NCBI GenBank assembly: GCA_002349525.1
Contig: DEDL01000016.1
Location: 2,428 to 43,047 of the forward strand
Source: Lachnoclostridium sp. UBA2905
Lineage (GTDB): Bacteria > Bacillota > Clostridia > Lachnospirales > Lachnospiraceae
Direction: 5' to 3'
Length of the DNA stretch: 40,620 nucleotides
Shown piece after piece: positions 33,291-40,620 of this stretch (position 1 is the first letter of the stretch; the number at the start of each line of letters is the position of its first letter). The notes beneath the pieces are model-generated. The model ran no database searches. It worked only from the letters and a program-made list of their open reading frames with translations, and was not told the DNA's origin. The translations under genes and the position numbers were made by a program.

Positions 33291-34652
33291 TTATTTTGCT
33301 GATACATCCTTACCTGGAAGTGTGGCATTCAATATAATACCAACAAGTACACCTGCTGCAAGACCTGTAAGGCTTATAGTTACGCTACCTATTGTAATTG
33401 CAAGTGCACCGGCAGAAGAGTAGGCAATACCAATTGAAAGAACAAGAATTAAAGCAGCTATTATAACATTTCTTGTCTGTGTGAAATCAATTTTATTCTC
33501 TACAACATTACGTACACCAACGGCTGATATCATACCATAGAGAACAAGTGAAACACCACCACATGTTGCAACAGGCATTGCTGATATAATAGCAGCAATC
33601 TTAGGACAAAATGAAAGTATAACTGCAATGTAAGCTGCAAGACGAATAACAAATGGATCGAAAACCTTTGTAAGTGTAAGAACTCCTGTATTTTCGCCAT
33701 AGGTAGTGTTTGCAGGTGCACCAAATAATGATGCAAGAATAGTTGCAAGTCCGTCTCCAAGAAGTGTTCTGTGAAGTCCCGGATCAGAAAGATAATCTTT
33801 TCCAACTGTTGATGAAATAGCTGATATATCTCCAATATGTTCTGCCATAGTAGCAATTGCAATTGGCATAATAGTTATGATTGAGGTAACTATTAATGAA
33901 GAATCAGGATTCTTAAATATGGAAAAAACAGTTTCATCATAAGAAAATGGAAGGCCAATCCATGCAGCATTTTTGATTGCATCAATTTTAGAAGCATCAA
34001 ATAAAGCTAAGCTTGTATTTCCGGCAACAGTAATAACTCCGTCAACCTCAGTTCCACATACAAGTGCCAGTATAATGGCAAGAAGGGATGAACCTACAAC
34101 TCCAAGAAGAATTGGAGCAATCTTAATAATACCTTTTCCCCACATATTACATATTATAACTATGATAATCGCTGCCACAGCTACAAGCCAGTTGCCGGAG
34201 CAGTTGTTAATGGCACCTGATGAAAGAGTAAGACCGATGGCAATTATAACAGGTCCTGTTACAATTGGTGGGAAAAACTTCATAATTGCATTTTTGCCAA
34301 AGGCTTTAATCAATGCTGACAGTATAAGATAGAGAATACCGGCACATGCCACACCTAAACACGCATAAGACAGAAGCTCCTTTTCGCCATTAGGTGCAAT
34401 GGCACCGTACCCCGCTAAAAAAGCAAATGATGAGCCGAGAAAAGCAGGTACCTTGCCTTTACACAGAAAATGAAATAAAAGTGTTCCAAGTCCTGCAAAT
34501 AAAAGTGTTGCTGATACGTTCAGTCCTGTAAGTGCAGGTACAAGTACAGTGGCACCAAACATTGCGAAAAGGTGCTGAAAACCAAGCAGCAATGTTTTTC
34601 CAGAACCAAGTTTTCGTGCATCATAGATGACATCTTGTTCGTTGTTTTTCAT
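33291..34652 (-). CDS. uraA: Uracil permease, NCS2 family
   Basis: A 453-residue transporter with about 14 hydrophobic segments importing uracil with a proton. The N-terminal LLLGFQHLFAMFGATVLVP motif, SSFAFLAGYGAI, the central TIMPIAIATMAEHIGD (with the substrate-binding Glu) and GAPANTTYGENTG are hallmarks of UraA-type NCS2 carriers. GAGGAGG sits 9 bases before the ATG at 34652; nine further N-terminal residues are open but lack a site. The upp gene follows, supporting uracil rather than xanthine or other purine substrates. A short hairpin with T-run precedes the gene (34694-34714). Confidence 0.95.
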   Translation of the reverse strand: MKNNEQDVIYDARKLGSGKTLLLGFQHLFAMFGATVLVPALTGLNVSATLLFAGLGTLLFHFLCKGKVPAFLGSSFAFLAGYGAIAPNGEKELLSYACLGVACAGILYLILSALIKAFGKNAIMKFFPPIVTGPVIIAIGLTLSSGAINNCSGNWLVAVAAIIIVIICNMWGKGIIKIAPILLGVVGSSLLAIILALVCGTEVDGVITVAGNTSLALFDASKIDAIKNAAWIGLPFSYDETVFSIFKNPDSSLIVTSIITIMPIAIATMAEHIGDISAISSTVGKDYLSDPGLHRTLLGDGLATILASLFGAPANTTYGENTGVLTLTKVFDPFVIRLAAYIAVILSFCPKIAAIISAMPVATCGGVSLVLYGMISAVGVRNVVENKIDFTQTRNVIIAALILVLSIGIAYSSAGALAITIGSVTISLTGLAAGVLVGIILNATLPGKDVSAK

Positions 34653-34693
34653 AGATAAAATCCTCCTCTTGTTATTCATAAATTCCAGATTTG

Positions 34694-34714
34694 TAAAAAA
34701 ACCTCACCTTGGTT
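34694..34714 (-). promoter_or_regulatory. Small hairpin with T-run in the uraA leader
   Basis: On the minus strand, AACC (34714-34711), a seven-base loop and GGTT are followed by a T-run, about 45 bases before the uraA start. The loop side reads GTGAGGTT, which matches the 3-prime half of the known PyrR anti-anti-terminator loop, but the 5-prime half does not match well. A four-base stem is weak. It may be an attenuator remnant. Confidence 0.3.
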
Positions 34715-34872
34715 ATTCTATCAGTTTTTTATAGAAAATAATAGTACAAATTAGTCGAATTTCACAGTAAATTTATAACATATAATATGAAAGCCTGTTA
34801 TCAGACGTAAAAGCTGTTGGCAGGATGTACTAGAAGGATACTTAGAAAAATATATAAAAATAAAAAAAAATG

Positions 34873-34901
34873 TTGACAACAGACATAATATGCATTATCA
34901 T
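34873..34901 (+). promoter_or_regulatory. Promoter of the ABC exporter operon
   Basis: TTGACA (34873-34878), a 17-base spacer and TATCAT (34896-34901), preceded by an A9 tract that could serve as an UP element. Transcription should begin near 34908, giving a leader of about 110 bases that starts with a large palindrome. Confidence 0.75.
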
Positions 34902-34915
34902 TCTCAAGATTTGTT

Positions 34916-34937
34916 GTTTCGTGTGCGCACACGAAAC
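34916..34937 (+). promoter_or_regulatory. Perfect 22-bp palindrome: candidate operator
   Basis: GTTTCGTGTGC (34916-34926) is followed directly by its exact reverse complement GCACACGAAAC (34927-34937). It lies about 8-30 bases after the expected transcript start of the ABC exporter genes, the standard place for a repressor site. No spacer and no T-run follow, so it is unlikely to be a terminator. The cognate regulator is not known; the LacI protein at 38676 is one candidate. Confidence 0.7.
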
Positions 34938-35017
34938 GATAAGGTAAAATGTAAAAAAGCAGAGAACACTTATATAATTTTCTGCTGATATATTAAAACT
35001 CTGGGAGGACAACATTA

Positions 35018-36835
35018 ATGGAAGTATTAAAATTTGGAATGAAATACTGGAAAAAGAACGTTCCAATGGCTGTATTTATCCAGATATGCAGTTTTATTGC
35101 AATTACCTGCGATCTCTTACTGCCAATGCTGTCAGAGATGTTCATTGACTATGTTATTCTTGAACATCCGGTACAAAGTGATAACATATTCTCATTTCTT
35201 TTGACGGGAAAATATGGCGAGGTACATACTGTAAAGCTTTTTACGGCATTAGCAGTCACATTCATGATTCTTCTTATGATAAGACTTATGCTTGTGTATT
35301 TTAAAAATGTTAATACACAGAAGCTTGGTGTGAAGCTTGAAACAGATTTGAGACTTGCAACATACAGAAAGGTTATGGAGCTTGACAGCGTAACCTTGTC
35401 TGAATTTAATACAGGTGAAATTCTCACAACTGCCAATGCCGACACGGTTATGTACAAGGAACTTTTCTGTACTATGCTTGTGCGTATATTTGACAGTATA
35501 TTTGTGCTTTCACTTAGCTCATATCTTTTGTTCAGAATAAACTGGACCCTCTTGTTTATTCCACTTCTTCTTATGCCATTTTTCATTGTGGCACTTATTA
35601 ATTTCAAGAAGAGGGCGCGGGAAAATTATAGAAATATCAGGGCATGTAACAGTAATATGAGTCTTACGGTTCAGGAAAACATCGAAGCTGTAAGGCTTGT
35701 GCGCTCATTTACCAATGAGGACGTGGAGGAAGAAAAATTTCACAAATCCAATGAAAACCTTAAAAATGCCTACATTAAGCAGGTTAACCTTTCATCAAAA
35801 TTCGAGGTGGTTTTCAGTACTATAAAGCAGATTGCATATATAAGTTCAATTGCCATTACAGCAGTACTGGTTGTTAAGGGATATATTCTTGTGGGATATC
35901 TTGTAACCTCATCAGGTTATGTTTTAAAAATTATGGACCATATTTCACAGATCAACAATACGCTTTTCATTATGCAGCAGCAGATAGTTTCAGGACGTAA
36001 AATGATTGATTTCCTTGGTACCGAATCAAAGGTGCCTGACAAAAAGGATGGGACTGTTATTAAGAAACTTCCAGATATAAATGTTTCAAACGGATACCTT
36101 GTAATTGGAAGAAAGACCGTTCTTAAAGACATTAATATTGACATTCCTTATGGAAAGAAGCTTGGAATTGTAGGTGGAACTGGAAGTGGAAAGAGCGTTC
36201 TCCTTGAATCACTTGTGAGAATACATGACCTTACAGGCGGAAGCATCAAAATAAATGGAACAGATGTAAGGGACATTTCCCTTGAAAGTCTTAGGGACAC
36301 TTATTCATATGTATTCCAAGATGTATTTCTGTTTTCTGATACAATTGATTCGAACATAGCATATGCTGTTCCTGACATTGAGAGACAGCAGGTTGTCCAG
36401 GCAGCAAAGCACGCACAGGCACATAATTTCATTAAGAATCTCACAACAGGATATGACACGGTTGTAGGTGAAAGAGGACTTGGAATTTCAGGTGGACAAA
36501 AACAGCGAGTTTCCATAGCCAGAGCACTGCTGAAGGACGCACCGGTGCTTGTTTTTGATGACTCTACAAGTGCTCTTGATGTTAATACTGAAAAGCAGCT
36601 TTTAGAAGATATCAGAGTGAATTATCCTGACAAAACAGTTCTGATTTCTGCTCACCGTCTGTCCTCTGTGGCTCATTGTGATGAAATATTATTTATGCAG
36701 GACGGAATGATTGTTGAGAGAGGAACATTTGACGAGCTTATGGCGCTTAATGGTCATTTTGCTAATGTTTACAATGTTCAGGAAACCCAGAAAAAAACTG
36801 TTGTTGACTGTGACAGTATTGGAGAGGAGGCGTAA
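35018..36835 (+). CDS. ABC exporter half-transporter, degenerate-site subunit
   Basis: A 605-residue half-transporter: six transmembrane helices over about 15-310, then an ATPase domain. Walker A GGTGSGKS is at 386-393 and the signature is ISGGQKQR. Walker B reads VLVFDDSTSALD with Asp515 where the catalytic glutamate is expected; the switch His is in SAHRLSS. An Asp here is the mark of the non-hydrolysing subunit in heterodimeric exporters such as TM287/288, LmrCD and BmrCD. GGGAGGA precedes the start. It is followed three bases after its stop by the partner subunit. Substrates of such exporters range from drugs to peptides and lipids; none can be named here. Confidence 0.94.
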   Translation: MEVLKFGMKYWKKNVPMAVFIQICSFIAITCDLLLPMLSEMFIDYVILEHPVQSDNIFSFLLTGKYGEVHTVKLFTALAVTFMILLMIRLMLVYFKNVNTQKLGVKLETDLRLATYRKVMELDSVTLSEFNTGEILTTANADTVMYKELFCTMLVRIFDSIFVLSLSSYLLFRINWTLLFIPLLLMPFFIVALINFKKRARENYRNIRACNSNMSLTVQENIEAVRLVRSFTNEDVEEEKFHKSNENLKNAYIKQVNLSSKFEVVFSTIKQIAYISSIAITAVLVVKGYILVGYLVTSSGYVLKIMDHISQINNTLFIMQQQIVSGRKMIDFLGTESKVPDKKDGTVIKKLPDINVSNGYLVIGRKTVLKDINIDIPYGKKLGIVGGTGSGKSVLLESLVRIHDLTGGSIKINGTDVRDISLESLRDTYSYVFQDVFLFSDTIDSNIAYAVPDIERQQVVQAAKHAQAHNFIKNLTTGYDTVVGERGLGISGGQKQRVSIARALLKDAPVLVFDDSTSALDVNTEKQLLEDIRVNYPDKTVLISAHRLSSVAHCDEILFMQDGMIVERGTFDELMALNGHFANVYNVQETQKKTVVDCDSIGEEA

Positions 36836-36838
36836 ACT

Positions 36839-38602
36839 ATGGCAAAGAGAAATACTTATTTTGAAGATGAAGTAATTGAAAAGAAAATAGACATAAAACA
36901 GTTTGGAAGAATACTTCGCTATGTTATTCCTTACAGAAAAATATTTATTCTTGTAGGTGTTTTAATGTTTGTTGCAGCAGGTGTATCTTTGATATCGCCT
37001 CTTTTGCTCAAGCTTATTATAAATGAAGTAGTTGTAAATGAGGATTACAGGGAACTTGCCTTTATTATATCCGGTCTTGTAGTGCTTGCTGCCATAGAAA
37101 TTGGCATTAACTTTGCCCACCAGAGACTTATGGGTGTAACAGGCCACAAAATAATTGCAAACATACGTGAGGATGTATTCAACAAACTGCAGAGACTTCC
37201 TTTTGATTTTTATGATTCAAGACCTAATGGAAAAATTGTTGTAAGAGTAACTGATTATGTAAATGATTTGGCGAACTTTTTTACAAACTACGTAATACTG
37301 TTCCTGGTTTATATAGTAAAGCTCGTTGTGGTAAGTATATTTATGCTTACAATCAGCCCCGAACTTACAGGAATAGTCTACCTTACAATTGTCCCAATGA
37401 TGATATGTGTAATGCTTTTGAGATATTCACTTCGTAAGAAATTTGCAAAGCATCGTGCAAAAATATCTAACAGAACAGCATTTATTGTTGAATCCATAAT
37501 GGGTGAAAAAATAGTTAAAAACAATAACCGCGCAAAAGAAAATGAAAAATTATATATGAAAGTTCATGATGACAATATTAAGATGTGGATTAATATATGC
37601 CGATTAAATGAACTTAATACGCCAATTGTGGAGATATTCTGGAATGTAGGAACACTTGCTCTTTATGGCGTGGCACTTATGTTAATACTTGCTGGCAATC
37701 CTTCCATGGATGCAGGTACAGTTGTGGCCTTTATTAGTTACATGGGACTTTTTAGTGGTCCATTGACACAGATTGCATTTATAGTACAGCAGCTTGCCCA
37801 GGTAAGCTCTAACCTTGAGCAAGTATTTGATATAATAGATTATCCTGTAGAAATTGCAGATAAAGATGGAAGTATTGAGCTTAAAAATGTCAAGGGACAG
37901 GTGGACTTTGATAATGTCACTTTTGCTTATGAGGAGGGTGACAATATACTTGAAAACTTTGATCTTCATGTAAGGCCTGGAGAAACAATAGCTCTTGTAG
38001 GACCTACAGGTGCAGGTAAAACTACAGTTATAAATATGCTTACAAGATTTTATGATGTCAATAAAGGAAGTGTACGTATTGACGGAATCGATGTAAGAGA
38101 TGCTACTCTTGAATCACTTAGAAAAGAAGTGGGTGTACTTATGCAGGATCCATTTATTTTCAAGGGAAGCATAATCGATAATATCAGATACGGCAGGGAA
38201 GATGCTACAGATGAGGAATGTATTGCTGCAGCAAAACTTATAGCAGCAGATTCTTATATAGAAAAAATGCCGGATGGATATTATACAATTCTTGAAGAAC
38301 GAGGCGGAAGTCTGTCTGCAGGTGAGAAGCAGCTGATCAGCTTTGCAAGAATAATACTTAAAAACCCATCTGTAATAATACTTGATGAAGCAACCAGTGC
38401 AATTGACACAGAAACAGAAATACTTATAAAAGAAGCACTTGATAAGATAATTGCAGATAAAACAGCATTTATAGTAGCCCATCGTCTGTCAACAATACGT
38501 AATTCAGACCGTATTTTGTACATTTCCAACAAAGGAATTATGGAACAGGGTACACATGAAGAACTTATGGCACTAAAGGGTCTTTACTGGAAACTCAATT
38601 AG
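36839..38602 (+). CDS. ABC exporter half-transporter, catalytic subunit
   Basis: A 587-residue partner of the preceding protein. Six helices lie at about 30-320. ATPase: Walker A GPTGAGKTT, Q-loop LMQDPFIF, signature LSAGEKQ and Walker B VIILDEATSAID with the intact catalytic Glu, and AHRLSTI with the switch His. The LSAGE signature departs from LSGGQ, as expected for the motif that faces the degenerate Asp515 site of the first subunit. A strong AGAGGAGG site overlaps the end of the first gene. The two together form one heterodimeric exporter in the cell membrane. Confidence 0.95.
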   Translation: MAKRNTYFEDEVIEKKIDIKQFGRILRYVIPYRKIFILVGVLMFVAAGVSLISPLLLKLIINEVVVNEDYRELAFIISGLVVLAAIEIGINFAHQRLMGVTGHKIIANIREDVFNKLQRLPFDFYDSRPNGKIVVRVTDYVNDLANFFTNYVILFLVYIVKLVVVSIFMLTISPELTGIVYLTIVPMMICVMLLRYSLRKKFAKHRAKISNRTAFIVESIMGEKIVKNNNRAKENEKLYMKVHDDNIKMWINICRLNELNTPIVEIFWNVGTLALYGVALMLILAGNPSMDAGTVVAFISYMGLFSGPLTQIAFIVQQLAQVSSNLEQVFDIIDYPVEIADKDGSIELKNVKGQVDFDNVTFAYEEGDNILENFDLHVRPGETIALVGPTGAGKTTVINMLTRFYDVNKGSVRIDGIDVRDATLESLRKEVGVLMQDPFIFKGSIIDNIRYGREDATDEECIAAAKLIAADSYIEKMPDGYYTILEERGGSLSAGEKQLISFARIILKNPSVIILDEATSAIDTETEILIKEALDKIIADKTAFIVAHRLSTIRNSDRILYISNKGIMEQGTHEELMALKGLYWKLN

Positions 38603-38614
38603 GCGTCAGACAGC

Positions 38615-38657
38615 TCATTTGTTATAAATTGAAAATCGGACCTCATTTAACAAATGA
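38615..38657 (+). promoter_or_regulatory. 10-bp inverted repeat upstream of the LacI gene
   Basis: TCATTTGTTA (38615-38624) and TAACAAATGA (38648-38657) are perfect complements 23 bases apart, lying between the ABC exporter stop and the LacI start. There is no T-run, so autoregulatory operator or looped dyad is more likely than a terminator. The right arm ends 18 bases before the LacI start codon. Confidence 0.5.
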
Positions 38658-38675
38658 TGGGAAATGGAGAATTAT

Positions 38676-39659
38676 ATGTCGGTAAGTATAAAACAGATTG
38701 CTAAAATGTGCGGTGTTTCAGAAGGAACGGTTGACAGGGCAATAAATAACCGTCCCGGTATAAAAGAAGAAACAAAACAGAAGGTACTGGCAGTTGCAAA
38801 AAAAATGAATTACCAGCCTAATCACCTTGCCAGATGTCTGGCAACAGGCTGTACAAAAACCATAGGAGTAGTGTGCCTTGATATATGCAACAGTTTTTTC
38901 TCTTCGCTTATCAATGTAATAGAAGAAATAGCCAAAGAAAATGGTTATTTCATAACTCTTATAGTGAGCAGGAGCCGCATAGAAAAGGAAATTGAAGGAA
39001 TAAATTATCTGGCGGGAAGAAAGGTTGACGGGCTTATTCTGTTTCCGGCTGTAAAAGGAAATGAATACGAAAATATGCTGAAAAATCTTAATATCCCCAT
39101 AGTGACAATATATAATCGTATATCTTCGGAATTTGTGCATATAGATGTTGACTGCCGCAAAATCATGGAAAAAGCAGTAGAATTTATTGCAGATAAAGGC
39201 TATGATAATATTGCTTATATGGACGTGGGAAGAATATACAAGGATAGCCGTAATAATGTCTATTCATTTAAACAAAGACTTGCCGGTTATATGGATGGAG
39301 TCAAGAAAATCGGGATGAATAAGCAAGTGTTTAGTGGTTTTAAAGAGGCAAATATTCTTGAATATATAAATAATACCCCGGGCAAGAAGGCAATTCTCTG
39401 CACGTATGACACTTATGCCGTACGAATACTGAGCATGAGCAGGAAATATAACATAAAGGTTCCGGAAGACATTGGGCTGATGGGCTTTAACAATATGGAT
39501 GTGCTTAATGACATATATCCAAGAATATATTCTGTGGACTGCAATATAGAGCTGATTGGGACAACGGCATTTAACAAGCTTTATGAATTGATGCAGGGGA
39601 AAAATGATGTGGAAGATGCAGTAATTGATTACAGGTTTTCTGAAGGAAATTCGCTGTAA
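38676..39659 (+). CDS. LacI family transcriptional regulator
   Basis: A 327-residue repressor. The N-terminal helix-turn-helix (SIKQIAKMCGVSEGTVDRAI, residues about 4-23) and hinge helix (QPNHLARCLATG) lead to a periplasmic-binding-like sugar-sensing core (TIGVVCLDICNSFFS, GRKVDGLILFPA, IAYMDVG, PEDIGLMGFNN). The recognition helix has GTVDRAINN where STVSRALN is usual, so the operator may depart from the common LacI consensus. GGAG six bases before the ATG at 38676 fixes the start; the ATG at 38664 is also in frame but without a site. Its sugar effector is unknown. Adjacent genes (ABC exporter, YkgJ-like) are not obvious sugar targets. Confidence 0.93.
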   Translation: MSVSIKQIAKMCGVSEGTVDRAINNRPGIKEETKQKVLAVAKKMNYQPNHLARCLATGCTKTIGVVCLDICNSFFSSLINVIEEIAKENGYFITLIVSRSRIEKEIEGINYLAGRKVDGLILFPAVKGNEYENMLKNLNIPIVTIYNRISSEFVHIDVDCRKIMEKAVEFIADKGYDNIAYMDVGRIYKDSRNNVYSFKQRLAGYMDGVKKIGMNKQVFSGFKEANILEYINNTPGKKAILCTYDTYAVRILSMSRKYNIKVPEDIGLMGFNNMDVLNDIYPRIYSVDCNIELIGTTAFNKLYELMQGKNDVEDAVIDYRFSEGNSL

Positions 39660-39689
39660 GAATAATATATTGTCGAGGAGAATTAATAT

Positions 39690-40376
39690 ATGGACAGAGA
39701 AGTTGATATGAGTGTAGTGTCTGATGGCAGATTGTATACATCAAATGATATGGTCAAATTAGGCAGCAAAGATTGCAGAGGCTGTTATAAATGTTGTCAG
39801 AATATGGGTAATTCCATTATTTTGGATCCAATGGATGTACACAATATAAGTCATTGGACTAATGTGACCTTTGAACAGTTACTTGCAAATGAAAGTATAG
39901 AACTGAATGTTGTGGAGGGTATAATTCTGCCAGATCTAAAAATGACAGGACAAAATGGCGCCTGCAGTTTTCTGAACGAAAAGGGAAGATGCAGTATTCA
40001 TGATATAAGACCGGGTATATGCAGATTATTTCCACTTGGCAGAATATATGACGGAGAAAGCTTCAAATACTTTTTGCAGGTGGATGAATGCCCAAATAAT
40101 AAGACAAAGGTCAAGATTAAAAAATGGCTTGGCATAGATAATATTACAGAATATGAAAATTATATTAGCAGATGGCATTATTTTCTTAAAAACATCAGCG
40201 GTAAAATATTGTCTGGGGAAATAGATGAAAATAATACTAAAAATATAAACATGTATATACTAAATAATTTTTACATAAAACCTTTTGCGGCAAATGATTT
40301 TTATACCCAGTTTGAGGCCCGTATAAATGAGGCCGAGACAGGTGTGTTCTGCAATATATTTAAGGCTCAGGGATAA
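39690..40376 (+). CDS. YkgJ-family cysteine-cluster (CxxCxxCC) protein
   Basis: A 228-residue soluble protein. The family hallmark CRGCYKCC (Cys29, Cys32, Cys35, Cys36) is followed by the second Cys cluster GACSFLNEKGRCSIHDIRPG and ICRLFPLG, as in the Fe/Zn-chelating YkgJ/UPF0153 group (about 20-125). The remaining 100 residues are helical and polar with no recognised domain. AGGAG lies nine bases before the ATG. It lies 30 bases after the LacI stop, so the two may be co-transcribed. The reaction is unknown; the group is thought to bind a metal or Fe-S centre. Confidence 0.88.
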   Translation: MDREVDMSVVSDGRLYTSNDMVKLGSKDCRGCYKCCQNMGNSIILDPMDVHNISHWTNVTFEQLLANESIELNVVEGIILPDLKMTGQNGACSFLNEKGRCSIHDIRPGICRLFPLGRIYDGESFKYFLQVDECPNNKTKVKIKKWLGIDNITEYENYISRWHYFLKNISGKILSGEIDENNTKNINMYILNNFYIKPFAANDFYTQFEARINEAETGVFCNIFKAQG

Positions 40377-40437
40377 GGCCTTAAAAATTGCTCTCAAAAC
40401 CGTCTCAAAAAAAATGTCAAAAAAAATAAAAAAAGTA

Positions 40438-40466
40438 TTGACAAAGCTTGGATGTGGTGATAAGAT
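40438..40466 (+). promoter_or_regulatory. Strong promoter, probably of an rRNA operon
   Basis: TTGACA (40438-40443), a 17-base spacer and TAAGAT (40461-40466), preceded by A-rich tracts (40408-40434) fitting an UP element. Transcription should start near 40473. Confidence 0.8.
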
Positions 40467-40620
40467 AAATCTCGCTGACGCACCAAGGGAAGCTTGAGAG
40501 GCGGCGGCGAGAGTGAAAATAAAGCTTATTTAAAGCAAAAGACGAACCTTGAAAATTGGATAATTAGACAACCTTGAAAATTCAGAGACAGACTGATAAA
40601 CAGTCAAAATTTTCGAGGAC
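40467..40620 (+). other. Probable rRNA operon leader (16S gene just outside)
   Basis: The leader starts with a GC-rich stem (CTCGCTGACGC 40471-40481 with GCGGCGGCGAG 40501-40511, one wobble and one mismatch). It has two copies of AACCTTGAAAATT (40545-40557 and 40570-40582), the phrase that commonly flanks 16S genes in Clostridia. It ends in a nested structure: CCTTGAAAATT (40572-40582) pairs with AATTTTCGAGG (40608-40618), enclosing GACTG-ATAAA-CAGTC. Such stems are the usual RNase III processing type. The rRNA itself is not in the window, so the identity is inferred. Confidence 0.7.

Noticed and set aside
34876..34912. Fur-type box near TGATAATGCATATTATG on the minus strand
   Set aside because: Only one arm resembles the 7-1-7 consensus; better explained as spacer and -10 of the exporter promoter.
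1..40620. tRNA genes, insertion sequences or prophage genes
   Set aside because: I looked for GGTTCGA-type arms, transposase motifs and integrases on both strands and found none that I could support.

Overview
The window is low-GC, mostly plus-strand and gene-dense, with strong AGGAGG-type ribosome binding sites and near-consensus TTGACA/TATAAT promoters. Low GC, protein families (DUF4234/DUF2752 pair, Lachnospiraceae-style Fn3/WG-repeat surface protein, YczE, intracellular GH43 and GH2 glycosidases, a TetM-like GTPase with a C-terminal NYN domain) and the rRNA-leader style at the right edge point to a gut-type Clostridia, most likely Lachnospiraceae. I cannot fix the genus from the sequence alone.

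Layout. 1-2.4 kb: ABC-2 exporter pair. 2.5-4.3 kb: an Rrf2-type regulator divergent from cysK, with promoters for both and inverted repeats between them. 4.3-8 kb: a secreted WG-repeat/Fn3 protein followed one base later by a Wzy/O-antigen-ligase-like membrane protein. 8-12.2 kb: a parE-parC type IIA topoisomerase pair. 12.3-18 kb: lacZ (GH2) overlapping a TetM/EF-G-like GTPase fused to a YacP/Rae1-like NYN nuclease domain. 18.1-23.7 kb: secreted beta-helix protein, a decayed coding stretch, a polysaccharide deacetylase, a GH43-like enzyme and a PAS membrane sensor with no output domain. 23.8-28.6 kb: zinc-ribbon DUF4234 plus DUF2752 proteins, a TetR regulator fused to a GNAT-like domain, a second GH43 enzyme and a YczE membrane protein. 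28.7-34.7 kb: ABC-F ATPase (minus), SGNH esterase, CDF cation transporter, then upp and uraA on the minus strand. 35-40.4 kb: a heterodimeric ABC exporter behind a promoter with a perfect 22-bp palindrome, a LacI regulator and a YkgJ-type cysteine-cluster protein. The last 240 bases look like the promoter and leader of an rRNA operon whose 16S gene begins just outside.

Functional themes are carbohydrate use (lacZ, two GH43, beta-helix protein, LacI), envelope building and export, uracil salvage (uraA to upp), sulfur assimilation (cysK with its likely regulator) and core DNA/RNA machinery.

Two things stand out. The first is the translational GTPase fused to a Rae1-like nuclease, which by domain logic would deliver an mRNA endonuclease to the ribosomal A site. 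The second is the number of intergenic tandem arrays with regular periods: 10, 20, 38, 39 and 66-67 bp, plus a further 10-bp triplet and a 16-bp doublet. One of them is a triplicated arm of a bidirectional terminator between convergent genes.
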